From Cyclobacteriaceae bacterium (GTDB taxonomy: Bacteria > Bacteroidota > Bacteroidia > Cytophagales > Cyclobacteriaceae): a stretch of 64,000 nucleotides of DNA. The stretch lies in NCBI GenBank assembly GCA_030584025.1, contig CP129487.1, positions 310,001-374,000 on the forward strand. The letters are read 5' to 3'. Below the pieces are notes generated by a model. It made no database searches. It was not told the origin of the DNA and saw only the letters and a list, made by a program, of their open reading frames with translations. Position numbers and translations under genes: made by a program. Shown here in pieces: positions 25,774-33,552 of the stretch. Numbering within the stretch: the stretch's first letter is position 1; every line of letters starts with the position of its first letter.

Positions 25774-26216
25774 TTACCCTCCTTCTGCAAGGGGTGGCAA
25801 AGGTAAAAACCTTTATACATTAAAACAATTTGCGTTTGGAAAAGCCTAAGCCTTCAGCGGCTCTCTTTTGGGGATGGATTTGGGGATGGACTTTTTGCCC
25901 TTGTCAGGGCGTGCTGTTCAACGAGAGGTGATGCGAACGCTAGAATCGTCACCGGATTTACGAAGCTTTATAGAGCTGTAAAACAGAATTCCGTAGAAAA
26001 TGGAAATGGTAGTCGCGGCCAGGTAAATCATCGTCTTCTCGAATTAACCCTACAAAATTGCAGGAACTTTTAGGTTCAGGACTGTGCTTCTTGAAACAGG
26101 CAGCACGGAAGTAAGTTTTGGCATGGTTTTGTGTCTTCACCGCCTGAACAATTTTTACGGAAATTTTCATCAGAACTTCTACCTTGCACACATTAAACCT
26201 TGTAAATCAAATCACT
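25774..26216. other. Gap before subtilase gene, largely unassigned
   Basis: No strong gene is seen here. It contains GGGGATGGATTTGGGGATGGA, a 10-nt direct repeat (25873-25893), a doubtful minus-strand frame (25958-26170), and near its end TACCTTGC (26180-26187), a poor match to a -7 box that could serve the subtilase gene. Confidence 0.4.
25958..26170 (-). CDS. Doubtful 70-residue protein
   Basis: From the ATG at 26170 the frame gives MKISVKIVQAVKTQNHAK, then a Cys-containing basic stretch and an aromatic C-terminal part. It resembles a protein in composition but I recognise no family, and there is no neighbour on the same strand. It is divergent from the subtilase gene, leaving 46 nt for both starts. 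It may be a chance frame. Confidence 0.3.
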   Translation of the reverse strand: MKISVKIVQAVKTQNHAKTYFRAACFKKHSPEPKSSCNFVGLIREDDDLPGRDYHFHFLRNSVLQLYKAS

Positions 26217-27863
26217 ATGATCAATAAATTTTGGATGGGGCTTGTGTTGGTATCGGGCCTTTCGGTTGGTAATGTTATTGCATTTCAGGATGCCGCAGCG
26301 GCTCAGGATAGCACAAAAGTTCCAAAAGACTGGTTTTTGCGCGATCCGGAAACCGATAAACTTCAGGGCGTAAGTGCCGATCGGGTGTACAATACCCTGT
26401 TAAAAGATAAGCCTTCAAGAACGGTTATTGTGGCCGTTATCGATTCAGGTGTTGATGTATTCCACGAAGACCTGAAGGATGTGGTTTGGATCAATGCAGA
26501 TGAAATTCCGGATAACGGAATAGACGATGACAAAAACGGATATGTGGATGACGTGTACGGTTGGAATTTTATTGGTGGAAAGGACGGTAACGTGAATGAA
26601 GACACCTATGAGCTTACCCGTGAGTACGCTCGCCTGAAGGCTAAGTACGAAAATGTAGACGAGAAGAAAGTGCCCAAGAAAAGCCAGGCTGAATACGCCC
26701 AATACAAAGACATTAAGTCGAAGTTTGAAACCCGCGCAGAGGAAGCTACCCAGCAATACAACATGTACAATACTATCTATACGAATATCACGTATGGCAA
26801 TGATACCTTGAAGCAAATTCTGAAAGTAGACAAGATTACTTCGGGCATGTTGGATACACTTAAATCATCCAGCCCGGTGGTAGCGTTTTCCAAAAATGCC
26901 ATCTCCATTATCTTTCAAAACTTTGGCCTGGATGTAGACGTGGATGAAGTATTAGAAGATTTGAAAGGTGCTGTTGACTACTACCGCGTGCAGGCACTAT
27001 TTGGGTATAACCTGGAATTTGATTCACGTGCTATCGTAGGCGATAACTACAACGACATGAACGAGAAGTATTACGGCAATAACGATGTGAAAGGCCCCGA
27101 TGCCGAACACGGAACACACGTGGCCGGCATTATTGCTGCAAACCGTAAGAACGATGTGGGCATGCGCGGCATTGCTGATAACGTAAAAATTATGGCCGTA
27201 CGTGCTGTGCCTAATGGCGATGAGCGCGATAAGGATGTGGCTAACGCCATCCGCTATGCGGTGGATAACGGAGCACACATCATTAACATGAGTTTTGGTA
27301 AGTCATACTCCCCACAAAAGGAAGTGGTGGACAAGGCGGTGAAATATGCTGAATCAAAAGGTGTGTTGCTGGTACATGCAGCCGGTAACGATGGCGATGA
27401 CATCGATCAGAAAAATAATTTCCCTACCCGCGTATACAACGATGGTAAGGAGGCAAAGACCTGGATTGAAGTGGGCGCTTCCTCGTACGGTGCAGATGAA
27501 AGCTTTGTAGCATCTTTCTCCAACTATGGCAAGAAGTCGGTGGATTTGTTTTCGCCCGGTGTAGAAATTTACTCTACCATTCCGGATAACAAGTACAAAG
27601 ACAATCAGGGTACCAGTATGGCGAGCCCGGCAGCTGCTGGTGTAGCCGCTATCATCATGTCGTACTTTCCTGATCTTACCGCAGCACAAGTGCGAGAAAT
27701 CTTATCGCAATCAACCCGCAAGTTCGATGGACTGGAAGTAACACGCCCCGGCAGCAAAGATGAAAAAGTGGAGTTTAGCAAACTGAGTCGCAGTGGTGGT
27801 TTAGTAAATGCGTATGAAGCCGTAAAGCTGGCCATGACGATGAGTAAAGCTGTTGAGAAGTAA
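26217..27863 (+). CDS. Secreted subtilisin-family (S8) serine peptidase
   Basis: The ATG at 26217 gives 548 residues with signal peptide MINKFWMGLVLVSGLSVGNVIA. The catalytic triad is Asp76 (VAVIDSGVD), His298 (EHGTHVAGIIA) and Ser467 (QGTSMASPAAAGVAA), with the oxyanion Asn region HAAGNDGDD. About 220 residues separate Asp and His, against a few dozen in most subtilisins. The insert is charged and helical (YARLKAKYENVDEKK...). It has no C-terminal T9SS domain, so it is probably periplasmic or exported otherwise. It ends before a shared bidirectional terminator. Confidence 0.9.
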   Translation: MINKFWMGLVLVSGLSVGNVIAFQDAAAAQDSTKVPKDWFLRDPETDKLQGVSADRVYNTLLKDKPSRTVIVAVIDSGVDVFHEDLKDVVWINADEIPDNGIDDDKNGYVDDVYGWNFIGGKDGNVNEDTYELTREYARLKAKYENVDEKKVPKKSQAEYAQYKDIKSKFETRAEEATQQYNMYNTIYTNITYGNDTLKQILKVDKITSGMLDTLKSSSPVVAFSKNAISIIFQNFGLDVDVDEVLEDLKGAVDYYRVQALFGYNLEFDSRAIVGDNYNDMNEKYYGNNDVKGPDAEHGTHVAGIIAANRKNDVGMRGIADNVKIMAVRAVPNGDERDKDVANAIRYAVDNGAHIINMSFGKSYSPQKEVVDKAVKYAESKGVLLVHAAGNDGDDIDQKNNFPTRVYNDGKEAKTWIEVGASSYGADESFVASFSNYGKKSVDLFSPGVEIYSTIPDNKYKDNQGTSMASPAAAGVAAIIMSYFPDLTAAQVREILSQSTRKFDGLEVTRPGSKDEKVEFSKLSRSGGLVNAYEAVKLAMTMSKAVEK

Positions 27864-27887
27864 TTATTGTTAGACTTTATAGCAAAT

Positions 27888-28008
27888 AGAAGCCATCTCA
27901 AAAATCAGTTTCAAATGTCAGCCTGAGCTTGTCGAAGGCTATTTCGAGTTACCAAACCGGTTTCGACAAGCTCAACCTGACATAAGAGGTATTTTTGAGA
28001 TGACTTCT
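27888..28008. repeat. 121-bp nested inverted repeat
   Basis: Outer arms AGAAGxCATCTCAAAAAT (27888-27905) and its complement (27991-28008) differ at one position. An inner pair, TGTCAGCCTGAGCTTGTCGAA and TTCGACAAGCTCAACCTGACA, differs at two or three. The whole can fold into one long hairpin. The CTGAGCTTGTCGAA core is one I recall from intergenic repeats of many bacterial genomes. It lies between two convergent genes and directly before their terminator. Confidence 0.7.
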
Positions 28009-28010
28009 AA

Positions 28011-28043
28011 AAAAAGCCCTGACGAATTTCGCCAGGGCTTTTT
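28011..28043. terminator. Bidirectional intrinsic terminator
   Basis: AAAAAGCCCTG and CAGGGCTTTTT form an 11-bp stem including the flanking A and T runs, closing ACGAATTTCGC (extends as GACGAA/TTCGCC-like). A and T runs on both sides let it serve both the subtilase gene (ends 27863) and the persulfide dioxygenase gene (ends 28071). Confidence 0.85.
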
Positions 28044-28070
28044 GTTTCACTTTAAACCTGTCTGAAAATA

Positions 28071-29474
28071 TTAGTCGGTTACTACGGGGTTACCTTTGTT
28101 AATCCACTCGCTCATTCCGCCACCGTAATTTTTAATGTTCTTGTATCCGTTACGGGCAAGAATCGAATACCCGATGGAAGAACGATCACCAGCCTGGCAG
28201 AATACCACCACCTGTTCATCTTTCTTTACCTTATTCAAATTCTTTTCCAGGGTTCCTACAAAAACGTGATCTGCTCCTTTGATGTGGCCTGATTTGAATT
28301 CAGCCTCACCACGCAAGTCAACATACTGGGTATGGTTCGACTGCATGATTTGCTTCAGCTCAGGTTCTGAAACCTGGTTTACCTTTTCCAGTTTGTTTCC
28401 AAGCGATGTCCAAACATCTGTACTTTCAACATATCCATAGATGTTATCCAATCCGATACGCATCAGTTTGCGGGTTAGGTCATCCAGTTTACTTTCTTCA
28501 GCAATGAGAATGAACGGCTCATCATATGAAAGAATCCATCCGCACCAGGTAGCAAATGAGTTGTTACCCTGAATGTTGTATGTACCTGGAATGAAGCCTT
28601 CACTAAATTCAGTTTTCAGGCGGGTATCAATAACCTTTACGCCTTTATCGAAAGCAGTTTTAAATTCAGCACTTGAAAGTTTTTTAATTTTGGGAACTTC
28701 CGTCAATAGCGGACGATCAACCTTGTTCAGTTTTTTCATCATCGCAAAATATTTCGGAGGCTCAGGTTGATCCTCTAATAAATATTTCACAAAACCATTT
28801 TCGTCTTTTTCATATTGAAAAGCCCAGTTCCTAATTTTTTCATAACCAACGGTTGAGCTGGGTACAGCACCCAATGCTTTTCCACAAGCAGAACCGGCAC
28901 CATGACCAGGCCATACCTGAATGTGATCAGGAAGTGCGTTGAAGCGCTTGATGGATTTATACATTTCTTTCGCGCCTGCTTCTTTGGTTCCAACAACACC
29001 TGCTGCTTTTTCCAAGAGATCAGGACGGCCCACATCACCCACAAACACGAAATCACCTGTGAACAACATTACAGGCTCAGGACTGGCTGGAGTATCGGTT
29101 AATAAAAAGCTAATGCTTTCCGGTGTGTGACCAGGAGTGTGCAACACATCAAACTTTAAATTTCCAACCATGAAGGAATCGCCATCTTTCAATCCTTCGT
29201 GCGGAAACTCATACAGCCATCCTTCGCCACCTTCATCCGATAAGTACATCTTCGCACCGGTAAGGGCAGCAAGTTCACGCGATCCCGAAAGGAAGTCGGC
29301 ATGGATGTGCGTTTCAGCAATGTGTGTGATTTTCATTTTATTCTGCGCGGCAATTTCCAGGTAGGTGTCTACATCGCGCTTGGGGTCAATCACAATGGCC
29401 ACACCCGCTTTCTGGCAGCCGATAAAATAACTGGCTTGGGCCAGGCTTTTGTCATAAACGTGTTGAAAATACAT
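28071..29474 (-). CDS. Persulfide dioxygenase (MBL fold) fused to two rhodanese domains
   Basis: 467 residues. The N-terminal 250 form an ETHE1-like metallo-beta-lactamase fold with THIHADFLSG (His56, His58, Asp60 by my count) and HTPGHTPES; such enzymes oxidise glutathione or protein persulfide to sulfite using one Fe. The first rhodanese domain (about 265-365, VIDTRLKTEFSEGF) lacks an active-site Cys loop. The second (about 375-467) has FCQAGDRS with catalytic Cys. The fusion suggests direct passing of sulfane sulfur. It is cytoplasmic and last in the minus-strand sulfur cluster. Confidence 0.88.
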   Translation of the reverse strand: MYFQHVYDKSLAQASYFIGCQKAGVAIVIDPKRDVDTYLEIAAQNKMKITHIAETHIHADFLSGSRELAALTGAKMYLSDEGGEGWLYEFPHEGLKDGDSFMVGNLKFDVLHTPGHTPESISFLLTDTPASPEPVMLFTGDFVFVGDVGRPDLLEKAAGVVGTKEAGAKEMYKSIKRFNALPDHIQVWPGHGAGSACGKALGAVPSSTVGYEKIRNWAFQYEKDENGFVKYLLEDQPEPPKYFAMMKKLNKVDRPLLTEVPKIKKLSSAEFKTAFDKGVKVIDTRLKTEFSEGFIPGTYNIQGNNSFATWCGWILSYDEPFILIAEESKLDDLTRKLMRIGLDNIYGYVESTDVWTSLGNKLEKVNQVSEPELKQIMQSNHTQYVDLRGEAEFKSGHIKGADHVFVGTLEKNLNKVKKDEQVVVFCQAGDRSSIGYSILARNGYKNIKNYGGGMSEWINKGNPVVTD

Positions 29475-29566
29475 ATCGGTTCGTAGTTTAAATTTACAAG
29501 GTTAAGGGCTGGTTGAAACGACTGCACAAAGGTAGCGGTTCGACCTGATAATTGCCCGGTTAAAAT

Positions 29567-29890
29567 TTAATGATGCACGGGCGCTCCGGAATAGTGATTA
29601 ATAACTTGCTCCAGTTGATGGGCATTTAATACACCCGATTGCCGCCATAATACTTGTCCGTTTTTGAAAAGCATTAACGTAGGCACACCCTGGATTTGAT
29701 ACGTGCCGGCAACCGCGGGATTTTTATCCACATCAATTTTTATGATGGATGCACGATCGCCAATCTTGCGCGAAAGTTCCTGCAGTATGGGTTGCATCAT
29801 TTTGCATGGCCCGCACCAGGTGGCAAAAAAATCTACCAACACAGGTTTTTCGCTGCGAATCAATTCACTGAAGGTTTTCCGTTGCTCCAT
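29567..29890 (-). CDS. Thioredoxin
   Basis: A 107-residue single thioredoxin domain with ATWCGPCKMMQP active site, cis-Pro in IQGVPTLMLFK and no signal peptide, so cytoplasmic. Usual length. It lies between the LysE-type exporter and the persulfide dioxygenase in the sulfur cluster, where it could reduce persulfides or recharge rhodanese partners; that role is inferred from position only. Confidence 0.9.
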   Translation of the reverse strand: MEQRKTFSELIRSEKPVLVDFFATWCGPCKMMQPILQELSRKIGDRASIIKIDVDKNPAVAGTYQIQGVPTLMLFKNGQVLWRQSGVLNAHQLEQVINHYSGAPVHH

Positions 29891-29968
29891 AGCATCTTAA
29901 ATACGGATACAAAACTACAGTCGGAACAAAAGAGTTTCCGTGATTTTTGTCACTTAAATGCCATGAAT

Positions 29969-30577
29969 TTAGAACAGGTATTTGACGAATGCGAGAATCC
30001 CCAACGACAACAAAACAAGTCCCGGAATCATACGGATAATGCGGTTGTCTTTGAACGAAGAGGCCACACGTTTCGCCAGCAAAGCGAGCAAGGTGAGCAG
30101 GGCCATGGCGCCAAGGGAAGTGCCCAGAATGTAGCTGTGCAAGCGCCAGCCTGTGCTGATGTCGATCCAGCCTTGAAATTTTAAATACGCGGTTAAGGCA
30201 ATCCAGAATGGAATGGCTTGGGGGTTGAGAATACTCAGGATTATGCCCCTGCGAAATCCGCTGTCCTGAAGTTTAACGGAAATGGTTGAAGGTTTGCGTA
30301 CGGTCCATAAACTTACCACGCCAATGGTGGTCATGATGATGGCGCCCCACAACTCAAAGTTCTTCATGATGGCAGGCGAGGAGGTGATTACCTGCTCAAA
30401 CTCAACAGCGATCCATGCGTACGGATATTCAACAATGGAAACAGCCAGTGCAAAGCGAAGCGCTGTTTTAATCTTGTGCTCCAAACCCAGTTGCAGCACC
30501 ATCAGGTTAAGCGTGCCCGGAGGAATGGAACCTAAAAAACTAAATACAAAACCAACAATAAAAACCTGAAGGATCAC
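29969..30577 (-). CDS. LysE/RhtB-family transporter
   Basis: 202 residues with about six membrane segments and the family start FVFSFLGSIPPGTLNLMVLQLGLEHK. The frame begins at GTG (30577); the next Met is inside the domain, so GTG is accepted. LysE proteins export amino acids or small amphiphiles. Its place in a sulfur cluster hints at export of a sulfur compound, but the sequence does not show the substrate. Bacteroidota members of this group are generally unassigned. Confidence 0.75.
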   Translation of the reverse strand: MILQVFIVGFVFSFLGSIPPGTLNLMVLQLGLEHKIKTALRFALAVSIVEYPYAWIAVEFEQVITSSPAIMKNFELWGAIIMTTIGVVSLWTVRKPSTISVKLQDSGFRRGIILSILNPQAIPFWIALTAYLKFQGWIDISTGWRLHSYILGTSLGAMALLTLLALLAKRVASSFKDNRIIRMIPGLVLLSLGILAFVKYLF

Positions 30578-30650
30578 CTGTTAAAAACTTTTAGTTGTTG
30601 ACATTGAAGAATCTGCAACACCTCTTTTTGCTCCAGGGCCGCGTGGCCCC

Positions 30651-30730
30651 GTGTACTCATCCAGCGCTGCGCCCAATCCGCACATGCTCTTGCCAGGCCG
30701 AAGATTGGCCGATGCGCAGTCTGAGTACAC
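30651..30730. repeat. 80-nt long imperfect hairpin element
   Basis: Perfect 9-nt terminal arms GTGTACTCA (30651-30659) and TGAGTACAC (30722-30730) enclose CTGCGC-CCAATC and its partner GATTGG...GCGCAG. The apical loop contains a second small stem (GGCCGAAGATTGGCC). A GGGCC/GGCCC hairpin abuts it. It is in the 217-nt gap between the SoxB-like and LysE-type genes. No T tract is present. Confidence 0.65.
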
Positions 30731-30794
30731 TGAAAATGAATTGAATTCATTAATGAGGAATGAGCTAAATTATCAAGCAGCAAAGTAACGTGAT

Positions 30795-32600
30795 TTACCG
30801 GAATTCATACCCAACACCCATCAGTTGGGTGAGTAGTGTGTTTGGGGCGTCTGTGGCCGTAGCGCGACCTTCAAGTTTGGGCGCAATGGGCGAATGTTTG
30901 GCCAGGTATTCTTTTATTACGGCATGCAACGATGCGCCAAGTTTCTTAGGTTCGCCAACATGTTCCACCCGGCAGATGGTTGTATCCGGATCGCCTTCGC
31001 GTTCACACGCAACAAACGTATAGGTTTTTGATAGGTTAATGGGTTTGCCTTTAATCCTGATCCAGTTTACGCGTTTGCCCGGTTCATTGTTAACGGTGAA
31101 GTTCACTTCCATGCCTTTGAAGCGCACCACCCATCCACCAAAGCGTTTGGCCGGATCTTTCGCGAACGCATTGTGTAATTCCTTCTCCATCCAATCCCAT
31201 AATTGCTTGCCGGTGATGGTTCCGGTTTTCGCTTCACTGTCTACCGGCAACATGCTCCATAAATAATCTTCCGTGATTTCGGCAACTCCGGTTTTCGGAT
31301 CGGGTACCAGTGGCGGACAGAAACGAAAACCGTTGCTCAGGGCAATATCCGGTTTAAACTTCCACATAATGGCATCGGTAATGAAGTTGTCCATCGGTGT
31401 TTCAATCACATAGTAGCGCACCAATGGTGTTTTTGTTTTACCGATTACCGTATCAAGTTTTGCCTTGAATGGCTCGCGTGCTTCCTTAACCAGCGCTTTC
31501 ATCTCCTCGTCTTCACCGTATTTTTCCGGATCAACATCCAGCAGCTGATAGCTGTGATCTTTGATCGCTCCATTTTCAATTACAAAATCAAGTTTGGCAA
31601 TGAATGAACCGAATGCTCCCGGCTCCGTTACTTTGGCGAAAGTTCCACTCAATGGCTCGCGCACACGTTCATGTGTATCGGCTCCTAAAATGTAATCTAC
31701 TCCACGGACAAATTCCATATTGGCCAAACCAATTTGTTGAGCCAGGCCCATGTGCGTTAATAAAACTACCAGTTGACAACCTTCGTATTCTCTTAAGATG
31801 CGTATGTACTTGGCCACATTTTCCTGCGGATGGGTAAACTGTATACCGTGACTGTATGCCGGTGATTGCCGTTTCGGTGTCAGCGGATCGTTGTACCCGA
31901 TAAACCCGATTTTTATTCCGCCAATATGTTTTACATAGTAAGGCGGAAAGATCAGATCACCATTAAAAGCATCGTTGGTTTGGTGAAACATGTTGGCGCA
32001 AACTTTTGGGCAGGTATAGGCAAACATATCTTTCATCATCATTTCCTTCCCGTACACTACTTCCCAATTTCCGGGCAGCATCAAATCGTATCCGATGTTG
32101 TTCATCAACGGAACGATGGCTCGTCCTTCAGTAAGGGCAGCGACACCGCCCCCTTGAAAACAATCACCGCCATCGATTAAAAATGTGTTGGCAGGATTTT
32201 CTTTTCGAAGCGCGTTGATCATCGCCTTTAAGGTGGCGTAACCTCCACGTTTTTTGTAAACGGGTTTTCCGTCTTCAATAAAGAATTCATCGTGTGCCAA
32301 TAGTTGCGCGTGGATGTCGGCTGTTTGTAAAAGTGTAACTACAGAAGCCTTTCCGTTTTTTACAGCGCGATTTTCTGATATTTCCTTGTATTTCAAATCG
32401 CTATCTACTGAACTCAGTGCTGAAGCCGAAAGCGGAGTTACCAATCCACCGCCAATACCTAATGCCAACCCAAAACCCGAAGCTTTTTTTAGAAACTCCC
32501 TTCGCGAATTTTCTGAGAGCTCAACATGCAGTTGTTTTTCTTTTTCAGAAACAGCTTCAGCTTGACATGAATAGCAGGTGCAGGATTTGGAATGACTCAT
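30795..32600 (-). CDS. SoxB-like thiosulfohydrolase / 5'-nucleotidase-family protein, Tat-exported
   Basis: The ATG at 32600 gives 601 residues; the frame continues to 32666 but those codons precede the natural start. A Tat signal SRREFLKKA (32-40) with a hydrophobic stretch to about 62 exports it folded. The metallophosphoesterase core has TADIHAQL (93-100), DGGD (143-146), GNWEVVYG (177-184) and GADTHERV; SoxB proteins read GHWEFTYG there, so the resemblance is specific. SoxB releases sulfate from cysteine-S-thiosulfonate on SoxY using Mn. No SoxY lies in the window. An unusual CTCYSC cluster (7-12) precedes the Tat motif. Confidence 0.78.
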   Translation of the reverse strand: MSHSKSCTCYSCQAEAVSEKEKQLHVELSENSRREFLKKASGFGLALGIGGGLVTPLSASALSSVDSDLKYKEISENRAVKNGKASVVTLLQTADIHAQLLAHDEFFIEDGKPVYKKRGGYATLKAMINALRKENPANTFLIDGGDCFQGGGVAALTEGRAIVPLMNNIGYDLMLPGNWEVVYGKEMMMKDMFAYTCPKVCANMFHQTNDAFNGDLIFPPYYVKHIGGIKIGFIGYNDPLTPKRQSPAYSHGIQFTHPQENVAKYIRILREYEGCQLVVLLTHMGLAQQIGLANMEFVRGVDYILGADTHERVREPLSGTFAKVTEPGAFGSFIAKLDFVIENGAIKDHSYQLLDVDPEKYGEDEEMKALVKEAREPFKAKLDTVIGKTKTPLVRYYVIETPMDNFITDAIMWKFKPDIALSNGFRFCPPLVPDPKTGVAEITEDYLWSMLPVDSEAKTGTITGKQLWDWMEKELHNAFAKDPAKRFGGWVVRFKGMEVNFTVNNEPGKRVNWIRIKGKPINLSKTYTFVACEREGDPDTTICRVEHVGEPKKLGASLHAVIKEYLAKHSPIAPKLEGRATATDAPNTLLTQLMGVGYEFR

Positions 32601-32632
32601 GATTGCTCTGGTAAGATGGGGTGGGTTATTAA

Positions 32633-33028
32633 TTACTTCACAACGGGTTTTCCTGATCGGGCCCATGCATTTAAACCACCCTTTAAATCATAGACCTCCG
32701 TAAAGCCCTGTTGCTTTAAAATTTTAGCAGCCGAATTACTGCGAACACCGCTGGCACAGTACACAAACACCGGCTTGGTTTTGTCGAGCTTGGCTACTTC
32801 CGTTTTAAAATCGCGTTGATAGTAGTCGATTTGGGTGGCATTTTTCATTTTGCCTTGTGCGTATTCTTCATCTGTACGCACATCCAGAATAATTTTTTCA
32901 GGCGTGGCATTCAGTTTTTGCTCAAAAGCATCAACACTCAATACCTGCACGCCTGTTTGTCCTTGGCAACTCACCACGGTAGCCAATGTCAGTATACCAA
33001 ATAGATTGAAAATAAATCGCTTATTCAT
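32633..33028 (-). CDS. Rhodanese-domain lipoprotein
   Basis: 131 residues. The signal sequence ends in LATVVSC, a lipobox, so the mature protein is tethered in the periplasm. One rhodanese domain follows: DVRTDEEYAQGKMKNATQID, active-site loop VYCASGVRSNSAA with catalytic Cys, and GGLNAWARSGKPVVK at the end. It would accept or donate sulfane sulfur outside the cytoplasm. It lies 32 nt before the SoxB-like gene and 28 nt after DsrE on the same strand. Confidence 0.87.
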   Translation of the reverse strand: MNKRFIFNLFGILTLATVVSCQGQTGVQVLSVDAFEQKLNATPEKIILDVRTDEEYAQGKMKNATQIDYYQRDFKTEVAKLDKTKPVFVYCASGVRSNSAAKILKQQGFTEVYDLKGGLNAWARSGKPVVK

Positions 33029-33056
33029 ATTTTAATTTTTCAGTTGTTATTCTTTT

Positions 33057-33467
33057 TCAGAAGCCGAGTTTTACATATATCCATCCATCCTGTTGCTTCT
33101 TCACGATATCCACCATGGCATACGGAACGGTTTGTGTAAAAGGTACTAGATCTTCCGGTTTGATGTTCTTTTGTTTCATGGTGAACTGGCAACCAATGAA
33201 GGTTACATCTTTCAACTTTAACTTTTCGATTTTACTTACATATTCCGCGTTGGTTTTTAAAAGAAAATTCATGCCGGGCCCATGGCACACAACAGCTACC
33301 TGTGCATCCGGAATTTCTTTTTTCATGTTTGTGATCTGATTAACCAATGATTTATAAACGAGGGTGTCAGCCGTTTGCAGGTGCATGACAATTTTTGGTG
33401 TTTCCTGCGCTTTCACCTCTGAAAGGGCAAAAGTCATTAATAAAATGATGTAAACAACAGCTTTCAT
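33057..33467 (-). CDS. Secreted DsrE/DsrF-like sulfur-carrier protein
   Basis: 136 residues with signal peptide MKAVVYIILLMTFALSEVKA. The DsrE fold is shown by KIVMHLQTADTLVYKSLVNQI, AVVCHGPGMNFLL and DVTFIGCQFTMKQKNI. Two cysteines (in VVCHG and IGCQF) are in the positions where periplasmic DsrE-like proteins of Bacteroidota have them. Cytoplasmic DsrE carries persulfide; a carrier role here is inferred. Part of the sulfur cluster. Confidence 0.8.
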   Translation of the reverse strand: MKAVVYIILLMTFALSEVKAQETPKIVMHLQTADTLVYKSLVNQITNMKKEIPDAQVAVVCHGPGMNFLLKTNAEYVSKIEKLKLKDVTFIGCQFTMKQKNIKPEDLVPFTQTVPYAMVDIVKKQQDGWIYVKLGF

Positions 33468-33552
33468 TTTGATGATATTAGATCAGGTAAATATGAAGAG
33501 CAATGCTCCGTTTCTATGTGACTTAAGTTACACTTTTTCCGGGATAATCAGA

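Noticed and set aside
25359..25849. Open frames over the two tRNA-Leu genes on both strands
   Set aside because: They consist mainly of translated tRNA sequence and flanking tRNA fragments.
30574..30783. 69-residue minus-strand frame
   Set aside because: It coincides with the long hairpin element; codon use and composition look random.
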